A DNA stretch of 42,367 nt from Arenibacter amylolyticus (GTDB lineage Bacteria > Bacteroidota > Bacteroidia > Flavobacteriales > Flavobacteriaceae): NCBI RefSeq assembly GCF_002150785.1, contig NZ_MTAZ01000003.1, positions 1 through 42,367 on the forward strand, read 5' to 3'. The translations under genes and the position numbers were made by a program. The notes under the pieces were generated by a model, which saw nothing but the letters and a program-made list of their open reading frames with translations, made no database searches and had not been told where the DNA came from. This document shows positions 26,308 to 35,150 of this stretch, piece by piece (positions within the stretch are counted from its first letter, which is position 1; each line of letters opens with the position of its first letter).

Positions 26308-27129
26308 TTACACGCCGGAGAAAGAGCTAAAACCACCATCCACATCATATACAGCACCGGTAACAAAGGAAGAAGCATCACTTAAGAGGTAATGGACCAT
26401 TCCATTAAGTTCTGAAGCATCCCCAAAACGGGCCATGGGGGTATTGCCTATTATTTTTTTCCCTCTTTCCGTAAAAGATCCGTCCTCGTTTGTTAGGAGG
26501 CGTTTATTTTGATTGCCAATAAAAAATCCAGGGGCAATTGCATTTACCCTGATTTTATCATTGAACTTGGATGCCAATTCGTTTGCCATCCATTTGGTAA
26601 AGATATCTACGCCCGCCTTGGCCAAGGAGTAGCCCAGCACTCTAGAGATGGTCTGTTTAGCTGCCATAGACGATATATTTATAATAGATCCATACCCTTG
26701 GTTGGCCATTATTTTACTGAGAACAATAGTAGGCATCACCGTTCCCATTAGGTTAATGTCTACCACTTTTTGAGTGTCCCCAATTTCTATATCATAAATG
26801 GTCTGTTCGGGTTTTAAGGTAGCTCCTGGGATATTACCACCTGCGAGATTGATTAACCCATGCAGCTTCCCAAATTTGGCTACTATATTCTCCCGTAATT
26901 CGGTCAATGCCTCTTCACTCATTACATCCACCACATAAAAATGGGCGCTATCGGAATCCCTGCTATTCAACTCCTCGCATTTCGCCTCCAATTTATCCTG
27001 GGAACGGCCCAACAAAATTACTTTTGCCCCTTGTTCTACTAAATAGGTAGCAATGGATCCCCCTAAAGTACCGGTACCCCCAGACAGGGCATAAATTTTA
27101 TCTTTTATCGAAAACAATTCACTCATCAA
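26308..27129 (-). CDS. SDR-family fructuronate reductase (D-mannonate oxidoreductase)
   Basis: 273-residue short-chain dehydrogenase. NAD(P) loop: YALSGGTGTLGGSIATYL; active site Ser in INISSMAA and YxxxK as YSLAK; NLAGGNIPGA and APGFFIGNQNKRLLTNEDGS are typical of the Bacteroidota SDR used with UxuA. It replaces the unrelated long-chain UxuB of E. coli, reducing D-fructuronate to D-mannonate in the cytosol. The assignment rests on family resemblance plus position 3 bp before uxuA. Confidence 0.85.
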   Translation of the reverse strand: MMSELFSIKDKIYALSGGTGTLGGSIATYLVEQGAKVILLGRSQDKLEAKCEELNSRDSDSAHFYVVDVMSEEALTELRENIVAKFGKLHGLINLAGGNIPGATLKPEQTIYDIEIGDTQKVVDINLMGTVMPTIVLSKIMANQGYGSIINISSMAAKQTISRVLGYSLAKAGVDIFTKWMANELASKFNDKIRVNAIAPGFFIGNQNKRLLTNEDGSFTERGKKIIGNTPMARFGDASELNGMVHYLLSDASSFVTGAVYDVDGGFSSFSGV

Positions 27130-27217
27130 TCTTTGTTTTAGGATGCTATATGCATCTATAATTACTAATGGTTATTATTTATTACTTTTATCCTCGTGAA
27201 TAGGGTAGGGAAGCATC

Positions 27218-28597
27218 CTATTCCTTCTTCGCCATTTTATACCCTTCTATAGTAGTGTAATATTTGGTTAGCATGTTTGGCTCCTCCCAATTAGGTAATT
27301 GTCCCTGCTTTAAATATCGTAAATAATTTTGGGTTACTTGTGCGAAATGTGCTTCGTGTCCAATTTTATATTTCGCTGGGATGTGAATCTTGTATAGTAG
27401 GTTATTTACTTTTTCTGCAGTATTTCCTGGATATATTTTAGCAATATCTTCCTGCAATGCCGCATTAATATCAGCTTCTAGATTCCCTTTTTCTTTGAGA
27501 CTTACATACAGGGTTGGCTTATAATCTTCTTCTGCTCCCTGTTTTATAATGAGATTACTTTTAGTTCCTCTCATTATACTGTAGTGGGTATCACCAGTAC
27601 CTTCGGGAGCTTGGTAATTCCAAATCACCGAAACCTTGGCGTATTTACCTTTAATCTTATAAATCATTTCCCCATTGCAATACACCTTTAGCTTGTCGCC
27701 CACCAAATCTTTTTTAAGGTAGTCTGGAAAAGTATCCAAACCAGTCACTTTACTAAACTCCTCCAAAGTAAGATCTGTAGACCAGCGCTTGGCGCTTACC
27801 ATCTCTATATCGGACTGGTTGATGATTTGCTCGGGGAATAGCTCCCATTGCACCAGATCTACCAAATGCGTGGTTACATCTACCATCCCCTCCCCTTCTT
27901 CGTTGATATCAAAGAACCATGCCGGACGTACTAGGGGCTCCCCGGAAACGTATTTATAAAAATGGTGTACACTTTCCTTACTGATAGCAGGAGTTTCCTG
28001 GCTTCCGTCTATCACCTTCCCAAATACCTTGGGAGAAGCAGATAAAAGTCGCTGTACATCCGTAGTCACCTCAAAACGTTCGGTCATGATATCATAGATC
28101 AACACCCCATTTTCCTTGGCCACCTTAAACGCCTCCTCCAGTTTTTGATATCCTTCTGGATTTATCACCAATGGCTTATCTGCATAAACATTAATTCCGG
28201 CTTTCACTGCGGCAAGAATATAGTCGATCTTTTTGGAGTTCTTCCCAGCGACGATCATAACATTCCCCGGTTTCTCGGCTATCATTTTTTTCAAATAACC
28301 GTCTCCCAAAAAAGTTTCTACCTGCCAATCCGTAGGGGAATCTGCTCTAGAATTATAAGCTTCTATCTTACTTAAAAAATCTTTTACCTCTGGCCCTTCT
28401 GGGGCAAAGACATACATGGTGGAGTCTACCTCTGGATACATGGTTTTTTGCACCAGTGCGGCATGGAAATGCCCAGGGTCCAAGGTCATCAACCTCACCT
28501 TTTCCGTATCGGGTTCCTCGGTTAATTGTTTTTCTTTTTTGCTTTCCCCGCAGCTTAGACAAAGAATTAGGAAAAAGCTAATAGTACAGTATTTCAT
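27218..28597 (-). CDS. Exported Gfo/Idh/MocA-like lipoprotein with oxidoreductase C-terminal domain
   Basis: 459 residues; a lipoprotein signal (MKYCTISFFLILCLSC) predicts membrane anchoring outside the cytosol. The fold resembles Gfo/Idh/MocA oxidoreductases: VMIVAGKNSKKIDYILAAVKAGINVYADKPLVI holds the (E/D)KP motif and the C-terminal half is the putative oxidoreductase C-terminal domain (GMVDVTTHLVDLVQWELFP). The N-terminal strand reads RLMTLDPGHFHAALVQ, with no GxGxxG loop, so dinucleotide binding may be altered. Substrate unknown; its place in the operon suggests a glucuronate-derived compound. The carboxy half contains a conserved-looking histidine-rich HIPAKYKIGHEAHFAQV. Confidence 0.82.
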   Translation of the reverse strand: MKYCTISFFLILCLSCGESKKEKQLTEEPDTEKVRLMTLDPGHFHAALVQKTMYPEVDSTMYVFAPEGPEVKDFLSKIEAYNSRADSPTDWQVETFLGDGYLKKMIAEKPGNVMIVAGKNSKKIDYILAAVKAGINVYADKPLVINPEGYQKLEEAFKVAKENGVLIYDIMTERFEVTTDVQRLLSASPKVFGKVIDGSQETPAISKESVHHFYKYVSGEPLVRPAWFFDINEEGEGMVDVTTHLVDLVQWELFPEQIINQSDIEMVSAKRWSTDLTLEEFSKVTGLDTFPDYLKKDLVGDKLKVYCNGEMIYKIKGKYAKVSVIWNYQAPEGTGDTHYSIMRGTKSNLIIKQGAEEDYKPTLYVSLKEKGNLEADINAALQEDIAKIYPGNTAEKVNNLLYKIHIPAKYKIGHEAHFAQVTQNYLRYLKQGQLPNWEEPNMLTKYYTTIEGYKMAKKE

Positions 28598-28688
28598 AGC
28601 TTAAAGTATAAACGCAATTACCCCCTCCATTGTTTGGTAGAATGTAGCAATAGGGAGGTACAATTTGCGATAAATTGGATTTAGGTTA

Positions 28689-30065
28689 TTACACCTTTAC
28701 ATAGTTGGTTCCGTAGGGTGCTCTTTGCTCCCTCTGTAATAAGGCATTGGCTTCATCGTCATTTATAAACATTTCTTTTTCGTTGTCCCACTCTAGCTTT
28801 CTATCAAATTGCATGGCAATGTCACTAATTAAGCAGGTAACGCAGGCCTTATGTCCTTTTCCTACAGGAGAGATGGGAGTTTCCCTAGATTTAATACAGT
28901 CTAACCAATTTCCGTGTTGATCTTCTATTTTATATAAATGTGTTTCATTCTCACCTATTACAGATTCCAAAATCTTGGGATCTGAGGCATTTAATGCCTT
29001 GTTGCTTTTTTCTTTATCCACAGGGTCGGAGGCAGAGGCCTGGTAAGCCCCTCTGGACACAAATATCCATCCATCCTCACCAATGTATTTTATCCCATTG
29101 GGATACCCTCCACTGGTATAGACCGTAATATTATTTTCATACTGATGTTTCACAAAAAAATCGCCATGCACGTTCCAAAGACCAGATTTCGGGAATTCGG
29201 CCAAGGCCTCCACAGAGATTGGCCCAGTTAATTCCGTATTCATTCCCCAAGCTGCCGAATCGTAATGATGCTGTCCCCATCCGGTGATCATCCCTGCCCC
29301 ATAGCTCCTAATTCGGAGCCAACCAGGTCTGCCATATCCTTGTTGCGGATGCACGCCAATTTCGGTATAGGGCACTTCTGGTGTTGAACCTTGCCATGCC
29401 TCAAAATTAAGATTTGAAGGTATAGGCATTGGGGGTGCCTCTGTTCCGGCTGGATCCCCCGGCAGTCCAATCTTAACGGTATGCAACTTTCCTATCCTCC
29501 CATTACGCACCAACTCTGCAGCAATTCTAAATTGGGGCATTGCCCGTTGTTGGGTTCCAACCTGTAGAATGGCTCCAGTTTTCTGAATTACTTCTCGAAG
29601 CTGCTGCCCCTCCCTAACCGTTAAGGAGGTGGGTTTTTGTAGGTAAATATCCTTTCCTGCCAAGGCAGCTTCCATAGCGGGTTGGGCATGCCAATGATCG
29701 GGCGTACTTATCACTACGGCGTCTATATCTTTATTGAGGAGCATCTCCCTATAGTCGTCGTAAACCTTGGTATCCATATAATTATCCTGTCCCGTTTTCT
29801 GCTTATAGAAATTATCTACCAATATTTTGGCATCGGCAGCCCTATTGGCATCCACATCACAGACGCCTACAAAACGCGTCTGCTCGTAACGGATGGTATC
29901 GCGGATATCATGGTCGCGCGCAATTCTTCCACAACCAATCTGCCCAATATTTATCTTGTTACTAGGAGCATTTTTCCCGAATACACTTGCGGGAACTATA
30001 GTGGGAAATGCCACTGCCGCCGCTGTACCCAAGGACGATTTCTTAATAAAACTTCTTCTTTGCAT
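28689..30065 (-). CDS. Tat-exported Gfo/Idh/MocA oxidoreductase
   Basis: 458 residues with a twin-arginine signal (MQRRSFIKKSSLGTAAAVAF), implying export folded with its cofactor bound. The Rossmann loop INIGQIGCGRIARDHD (about 38-53), VVISTPDHWHAQPAMEAALAGKDIYLQKP (EKP variant QKP) and LQVGTQQRAMPQFRIAAELVRNGRIGKL are typical of periplasmic family members. The C-terminal half has WQGSTPEVPYTEIGVHPQQGYGRPGW and GWGQHHYDSAAWGM with likely catalytic histidines. Members of this group oxidise or isomerise sugars, often through keto intermediates; the substrate is not known here. It begins 13 bp after the PmoA-family gene. Confidence 0.9.
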   Translation of the reverse strand: MQRRSFIKKSSLGTAAAVAFPTIVPASVFGKNAPSNKINIGQIGCGRIARDHDIRDTIRYEQTRFVGVCDVDANRAADAKILVDNFYKQKTGQDNYMDTKVYDDYREMLLNKDIDAVVISTPDHWHAQPAMEAALAGKDIYLQKPTSLTVREGQQLREVIQKTGAILQVGTQQRAMPQFRIAAELVRNGRIGKLHTVKIGLPGDPAGTEAPPMPIPSNLNFEAWQGSTPEVPYTEIGVHPQQGYGRPGWLRIRSYGAGMITGWGQHHYDSAAWGMNTELTGPISVEALAEFPKSGLWNVHGDFFVKHQYENNITVYTSGGYPNGIKYIGEDGWIFVSRGAYQASASDPVDKEKSNKALNASDPKILESVIGENETHLYKIEDQHGNWLDCIKSRETPISPVGKGHKACVTCLISDIAMQFDRKLEWDNEKEMFINDDEANALLQREQRAPYGTNYVKV

Positions 30066-30078
30066 TGGTAATTATAAT

Positions 30079-31314
30079 TTAGTTTGTTATTTCTTCTACT
30101 TGTGGCGGATTTGCAAATGACTGCCAATAAGCTTCCGCTTCCCCTTTGGTCAATTCACCCTCAAACACTAGCATTCTATAATTTAATGTATACTCTTTAT
30201 TTGGTTCTATGGTCCACTCTTCATGTCTGATAGGGCAAAACTCAAAAAACATATCCCCACGACCACCGTTCCCATCTATGGGCCAAACCCGCATAGGTTC
30301 TGGATGGGCCCTATTTTTTGGATAACTCATAAACAAAATACCATTGGTACCTTTACCATTGGCAGATGCACCTGTCACCATACACCAACGGGCATTGGTC
30401 CCATCTGCCGTGAGTCGGTCCTTCCCCTCCGAGGTGAGTACCGTAACATTGTCCTTATGCCAACGTTCTGTAAAACGCATTCCGAGTCCACCCCCATAGC
30501 GATAGGCTTCAAAAAGAATTCCAGACCCTAGTGGGGTATTAAAAGTTGTGGTATAATCTACCATATAGTGATCTGGTCTACCCAAATCCCAAACCCTTAC
30601 CGCTAGATTTTCGTTTAGGGCTATTTGTTTTTCTGGCTCGGTTGCCGTTAAGTTGATGTGCTGTTGTTGTGCTGAAAACCCCGCATAGATAGCGCCTTGG
30701 TACAGTTCATTAAACTCTTTAAAATGCACCGTCCCTTGCTTCTCTCCCAAATTCCAAAAATCTACCTGCTCCCCTTTAATCCGGGTTCGGGTCCACGGAC
30801 CCCAGATACCATAATGATGATAGTGGTCTGGAGGTTGAATACGACTAAGCGTGTCCCCAGAGGGGGAAAGTAAGGGATGAATATATCCAGATTTCCCAAA
30901 GACCGAATCTACTCCCTCTGGGGGATAAGTCATTCCAAACCTATAGGTTAATAAAGGTAAAGTCCCTTTTGTTAAATTAAGATCTCCTTTACTCTTAATG
31001 ACCCTTACTCCTGCATCTAGTTCGTTTTCATCCACTACCTGTTTAAGCGTATACTGCTCCCCATTTTCGGCAGTGTGAACAAACCACAGTTTACTCCTAT
31101 TCTTGTCTAATTGGAAGGGGATTATACGCCCCTCATTTAGCAGTATCAAGTTTTCTGGATCGTGCAGAGAATTGTTCCCCAATTTCTCCAAATCCAAAGC
31201 GATCGGGGAGGTATGTAAAACGCCTTCATTATTGAGTACGGCAAACTTATAGACGCTGTTGTCTTTACAGGATAGGGTGATTATCAATACACAAGCAATA
31301 ATGACTTGTTTCAT
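30079..31314 (-). CDS. PmoA-family (DUF6807) lipoprotein
   Basis: 411 residues; signal MKQVIIACVLIITLSC marks a lipoprotein. The DUF6807/PmoA signature is clear: TYRFGMTYPPEGVD, KSGYIHPLLSPSGDTLSRIQPPDHYHHYGIWGPW, DFWNLGEKQGTV, and SYPKNRAHPEPMRVWPIDGN. Despite the name there is no link to methane oxidation shown; these beta-rich proteins are common beside Gfo/Idh/MocA genes in sugar clusters. First gene of the eight-gene minus-strand operon, divergent from the LacI gene. Enzymatic role unknown; PPDHYHHYG could bind metal or sugar. Confidence 0.85.
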   Translation of the reverse strand: MKQVIIACVLIITLSCKDNSVYKFAVLNNEGVLHTSPIALDLEKLGNNSLHDPENLILLNEGRIIPFQLDKNRSKLWFVHTAENGEQYTLKQVVDENELDAGVRVIKSKGDLNLTKGTLPLLTYRFGMTYPPEGVDSVFGKSGYIHPLLSPSGDTLSRIQPPDHYHHYGIWGPWTRTRIKGEQVDFWNLGEKQGTVHFKEFNELYQGAIYAGFSAQQQHINLTATEPEKQIALNENLAVRVWDLGRPDHYMVDYTTTFNTPLGSGILFEAYRYGGGLGMRFTERWHKDNVTVLTSEGKDRLTADGTNARWCMVTGASANGKGTNGILFMSYPKNRAHPEPMRVWPIDGNGGRGDMFFEFCPIRHEEWTIEPNKEYTLNYRMLVFEGELTKGEAEAYWQSFANPPQVEEITN

Positions 31315-31610
31315 TTTAATGGGTTAATTATAGAACATTTCCATAAAGCTACTAATTCCATTAGACCCCTTCTCTTGTTGTATTCTAGGCACAAAGTCTT
31401 GATTATCCTCTCCCCATTACAAGCTCCATCCTCTTACGCAACCGATTGCATAAAAAATCCTTACCGACCTCTTTTATTATATCCTAAAATATCGCAAATT
31501 ATAGCGTTTATCCTATGAAACCATAACATATAGTAGCTTTTATGATGCCTAAGGTATAAAAATATTGCTTACTTTTACTGCAACAATTGCGCAACTTTTC
31601 AATAAACCAC
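31315..31610. promoter_or_regulatory. Divergent control region of the uronate cluster
   Basis: The 296-bp gap between the PmoA-family gene and the LacI gene must hold promoters for both. Visible: the palindrome TTGCGCAA (31587-31594), 17 bp before the LacI ATG, a possible autoregulatory site; the nonamer TCGCAAATT at 31492-31500, also found at three other intergenic sites; and a loose -7 element on the minus strand (TATAATTTG, 31495-31503, with three spacer bases in place of two). Confidence 0.45.
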
Positions 31611-32633
31611 ATGAATAAGAGGATTACCATCTATGATTTGGCTAAAATGCTTAATGTATCCCCAGGAACAGTAAGTAGAAGTCTTAACGACCATCCATCC
31701 ATTAGCAAAAAGACTAAGGAAAGGGTAATTGCCAAAGCCAACGAATTAGGCTATAAGTCCAATAAGTTTGCAGCTAACCTCAGCAAGCAACAAACCAACA
31801 CTATAGGGATCATTGTCCCTAAGCTAGACTCTTATTTCATGTCTTCCATGCTTGCAGGGATAGAGAAAACGGTAAATGAAGCAGGATATAATTTAATTAT
31901 CAGTCAGTCTTTAGAGTCCATGGAGAAGGAAAAGCTTAACGCTGCGACCTTATTTAGCAGTAGCGTAGATGCCATATTAGTATCCTTGGCATACGACACC
32001 TCTAGCTTTGAACATTTCACTCCTTTTATCCAGCACAATATTCCGCTATTATTTTTAGATCGTGTGCACCATATCCCCAACTGCGCCACTCTAATAATAG
32101 ACAATAGATTAGCTGGAGAGGAAGCTACGGAACATCTGATACAACAAGGCTGCAAGAACCTGTTATACATAGGAGGCAATCCACAAAGGAATGTATATTC
32201 TGACCGATTTAAGGGATTTAAAGACGCCCATTTAAAAAACAATTTTACGGTTGACGCTTCCTATTACTTGGAATCGGATTTGAGTCGAGATTCCATAGGG
32301 ATGATCGTAGCGCATCTAAAAAGCACCAACAGAAAGATTGATGGGCTTTTTGTAGCCAGTGATACCTTTGCAGCGCATTTAATTAAGGCGCTGGTACAGG
32401 GAGGTTATAAAGTTCCAGAGGACCTAAAAATAATCGGGTTTAATAACGATCCCGTTTCGGAGCTGGTAACCCCCACCTTGAGCACCATAGATTATCCTGG
32501 ATACGAGATGGGCGTCTTGGCTGGCCAAAGTGTAATCAGTCAACTAAAAGGAAGTATCAATTTTAAGTTGGCCAACACCATTACCCTTAGACACCAACTA
32601 ATTATTCGCGAATCTACCTTAAACAATAAATAA
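31611..32633 (+). CDS. LacI-family regulator of the uronate cluster
   Basis: 340 residues from ATG 31611, preferred over the TTG at 31587 because MNKRITIYDLAKMLNVSPGTVSRSLNDHPSIS begins the helix-turn-helix directly and the TTG lies in a palindrome. The hinge (YKSNKFAANLSKQQTNTIGIIVPKL) leads to a sugar-binding-like sensor domain (GIEKTVNEAGYNLII, LLFLDRVHH, DGLFVASDTFAAHLIKAL, KIIGFNNDPVSELVTPTLSTIDYPGYEMG). Divergent from the uronate operon and 5 bp before the thuA-like gene, so it probably controls both. Confidence 0.93.
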   Translation: MNKRITIYDLAKMLNVSPGTVSRSLNDHPSISKKTKERVIAKANELGYKSNKFAANLSKQQTNTIGIIVPKLDSYFMSSMLAGIEKTVNEAGYNLIISQSLESMEKEKLNAATLFSSSVDAILVSLAYDTSSFEHFTPFIQHNIPLLFLDRVHHIPNCATLIIDNRLAGEEATEHLIQQGCKNLLYIGGNPQRNVYSDRFKGFKDAHLKNNFTVDASYYLESDLSRDSIGMIVAHLKSTNRKIDGLFVASDTFAAHLIKALVQGGYKVPEDLKIIGFNNDPVSELVTPTLSTIDYPGYEMGVLAGQSVISQLKGSINFKLANTITLRHQLIIRESTLNNK

Positions 32634-32638
32634 CAATC

Positions 32639-33556
32639 ATGAAAAAAACTATTATCACTTGTCTATGCGCTCTCTTAACAGGCTCCTTTTGGGCCCAGAG
32701 CTTGGAGTCCTTTCCGGTAACGGATGAATGGCTCGCCAAAATAGAAAGCATAGCTCCTTCTTCCCCACGTGTTAAAGCCAGTACAAAAAAGGTACTTGTA
32801 TTTTCGCAACACACCGGTTTCTACCATTGGACCACCCCGCACAACAATGAAATGCTAAAAATATTAGCAAGGAAAACTGGTGCATTTGAGGCAACTATAG
32901 CTTATGACATAAGTAGTTTCGATAAAAAAAACCTAAAGCAATACGACGCTATCATTCTGAACAATTCTAATCCGGCCGGACCTAAGCGCGACTTGTTCTG
33001 GGATCTTCTTAAAAAGAACAGCAGCCTTCCGGATAAGGTCATAGAACAACGAGCAGCTATTTATGAACAAAACTTATTGGATTTTGTGGCCAAGGGTGGC
33101 GGTCTAATGATCTTACACGGAGCAATTACCGTACAGAATAACTCCGTAGCCTTTAGCAAAATGACCGGAGGTAGTTTTGATTACCATCCCAAGCAGCAAG
33201 AAATGCACCTGAAGGAGGTAGATCCCAAGCACCCTTTGGTACAGGCTTTCAACGGCAAGGGTTTTACCCATGTAGACGAACCCTACTTTTTTAAGAATGC
33301 CTATTTCGACTATAATTTTAGGCCGCTTCTGTATATAGAGGCAGATAAACTGGAAGATGTACGCCACAAAGTAGAAAACAACACCATTTATGTATCTTGG
33401 ATAAAACGCCATGGAAAAGGCAGGGTGTTTTACAGTTCACCTTCCCATAACGCTCAAAGCATGGACAATCCGGCATTGCTACAGTTCTTCTTGGATGGCT
33501 TGCAATATGTAGTTGGGGATCTAAAAGCAGATGACAGCCCTATAGGCAAACCCTAG
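32639..33556 (+). CDS. Secreted ThuA-like domain protein
   Basis: 305 residues with a cleavable signal peptide (MKKTIITCLCALLTGSFWAQ). ThuA (glutamine-amidotransferase-like) fold: KKVLVFSQHTGFYHWTTPHNNEML, YDAIILNNSNP, GGGLMILHGAITVQNN, FDYHPKQQEMHLKEVDPKHPLVQAF, FTHVDEPYFF and YVSWIKRHGKGRVFYSSPSHNAQS. ThuA is linked to keto-disaccharide use in rhizobia, but no catalytic role is settled for secreted forms. Co-transcribed with the LacI gene and terminated by the hairpin at 33589. Its export puts it with the other exported proteins of this cluster. Confidence 0.88.
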   Translation: MKKTIITCLCALLTGSFWAQSLESFPVTDEWLAKIESIAPSSPRVKASTKKVLVFSQHTGFYHWTTPHNNEMLKILARKTGAFEATIAYDISSFDKKNLKQYDAIILNNSNPAGPKRDLFWDLLKKNSSLPDKVIEQRAAIYEQNLLDFVAKGGGLMILHGAITVQNNSVAFSKMTGGSFDYHPKQQEMHLKEVDPKHPLVQAFNGKGFTHVDEPYFFKNAYFDYNFRPLLYIEADKLEDVRHKVENNTIYVSWIKRHGKGRVFYSSPSHNAQSMDNPALLQFFLDGLQYVVGDLKADDSPIGKP

Positions 33557-33588
33557 TTTCGCACCGTATAAACAGTATTTAACAAATG

Positions 33589-33621
33589 AAAATGCGCACC
33601 ATTTCTGGTGTGCATTTTTTT
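33589..33621. terminator. Bidirectional terminator between thuA-like gene and uxaC
   Basis: A 13-bp stem, AAAATGCGCACCA / TGGTGTGCATTTT (one G-T pair), with a TTTC loop and a T-run on the plus strand. On the minus strand the stem's A/T arm gives TTTT, so it can also stop uxaC transcription. A second hairpin CCTAGC-GTAG-GCTAGG (33641-33656) lies between it and uxaC. Confidence 0.8.
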
Positions 33622-33664
33622 ATAACAATTCAAAGCGCCCCCTAGCGTAGGCTAGGAAAACAAG

Positions 33665-35071
33665 CTATTTATTAAAATCGAAATAGGATTTGGCATTGTA
33701 ATAGGAGATATCCGAAACAATCTTGCCCAACCATTTTTCATCAGCAGGCAATTCCCCATTTACCACATCCTGTGCCAAAAGGTTGCACAATATTCTTCTA
33801 AAATACTCGTGCCTAGTAAAGGAAAGGAAACTTCTAGAATCTGTTAACATACCCACAAAGCAACTTAAAAGGCCCATATTAGACAAGGTATTCATCTGCT
33901 CTTCCATACCTTGTTTTTGATCTAAGAACCACCAACCGGAACCAAATTGCACCTTCCCTTTTACCGAACCGTCATTAAAATTCCCAACCATAGTAGCTAT
34001 AACCGCATTATCCGCCGGATTGAGGTTGTAAATGATGGTTTTTGCCAATTGGTCCGTGCTATCCAAGGCATTTAGAAAACCACTTAACGCCCTAGCCTGT
34101 GAAAAGTCGCCAATAGAATCGAATCCCGTATCTGGGCCCAATTGGGACAACAGCCTTTTATTATTATCCCTAATAGCCCCCAGATGAAACTGTTGCGCCC
34201 ATCCCATTGCATGGTATTTTCTCCCCAAGAACAGCAATACTTGAGATTTAAAGTAGTTTACCTGGTCTTGTGGGATAGGCCTTCCATTCTTTACCTTTAA
34301 GAAGCATTCCTGTATGTTGTAGGTGCCTTCCTCAAAGAAATATAGTTGTTCCAACCCATGGTCTGCCAACCTGCAGCCCTGGTCGTGGAAAAACTGAATT
34401 CGGTTATCCAAGGCCTCCAATAAATCTTCATAATTCTTGATCGCAATCCCAGATACTTCCGACAATTGCTCCAAGTACAGAACATAGTCATCGCCTCCCT
34501 CTAAGGCAAAGGCCTTATCTGGCCTAAACGTGGGAAAGACCTTTGGTGAAACCCCTTGCTTCTTAATAATTCTATGATATTCCAAAGAAGCAATTGGCTC
34601 ATCTGTTGTACACAGGGATTCTACTTGCTGCTGCTGTAGCAACCCTTGGGCATAATGCGATTTTTGCGCCAATTGCGCATTGGTATTTTCATAAATTTCC
34701 TCGGCCGTATCCGGTCCTAAAAGCTCATGTATTCCGAAATAACGCTGTAACTCCAAGTGCGTCCAATGGTACAATGGGTTTCTGACGGTAAACGGAACGG
34801 TACCGGCCCATTTTAAAAACTTTTCCTTATCACTTGCTTTCCCAGTAATATAGTCTTCATGGATCCCCAGGGTCCTCATAGCCCTCCATTTGTAATGATC
34901 CCCAGCCAGCCAGGCCTCACTAATTGTATTGAATTGATAATTCTCCGCGATTTCCTTGGGAGATAAATGGTTGTGATAATCTATAATCGGTAAATCCTTG
35001 GCATACCCATGGTACAATCGCTTAGCAAAATCGCTCTGCAGTAAAAAGTCATCCTCTAGAAAGTTTTTCAT
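33665..35071 (-). CDS. uxaC: Glucuronate isomerase
   Basis: 468-residue UxaC of the amidohydrolase superfamily, isomerising D-glucuronate to D-fructuronate (or galacturonate to tagaturonate). Metal-site HxH: IIDYHNHLSPKEIAENYQF near residue 32; YHWTHLELQRYFGI, LCTTDEPIASLEYHR, TFRPDKAF, MGWAQQFHLGAIRDNNKR, DTGFDSIGD and GSGWWFLDQKQGMEEQMNTLS are diagnostic. Normal length. With the SDR and UxuA it completes glucuronate to KDG. It follows the cytochrome gene by 79 bp, so both may share a transcript. Confidence 0.97.
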   Translation of the reverse strand: MKNFLEDDFLLQSDFAKRLYHGYAKDLPIIDYHNHLSPKEIAENYQFNTISEAWLAGDHYKWRAMRTLGIHEDYITGKASDKEKFLKWAGTVPFTVRNPLYHWTHLELQRYFGIHELLGPDTAEEIYENTNAQLAQKSHYAQGLLQQQQVESLCTTDEPIASLEYHRIIKKQGVSPKVFPTFRPDKAFALEGGDDYVLYLEQLSEVSGIAIKNYEDLLEALDNRIQFFHDQGCRLADHGLEQLYFFEEGTYNIQECFLKVKNGRPIPQDQVNYFKSQVLLFLGRKYHAMGWAQQFHLGAIRDNNKRLLSQLGPDTGFDSIGDFSQARALSGFLNALDSTDQLAKTIIYNLNPADNAVIATMVGNFNDGSVKGKVQFGSGWWFLDQKQGMEEQMNTLSNMGLLSCFVGMLTDSRSFLSFTRHEYFRRILCNLLAQDVVNGELPADEKWLGKIVSDISYYNAKSYFDFNK

Positions 35072-35150
35072 AATATATAGGTATTAATGCCGGTGTTTAC
35101 GGTTATGCTATTTATAAAATTTCCGCCAAGGTTTTAAAATACATTCTCAT

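Noticed and set aside
30079-31314. Methane monooxygenase subunit
   Set aside because: The PmoA family name is historical; the protein is a soluble-type lipoprotein with DUF6807 motifs and no membrane helices of particulate methane monooxygenase.
33641-33656. Hairpin CCTAGC-GTAG-GCTAGG as the uxaC terminator
   Set aside because: No T-run on either strand; the stronger hairpin at 33589 is the better terminator.
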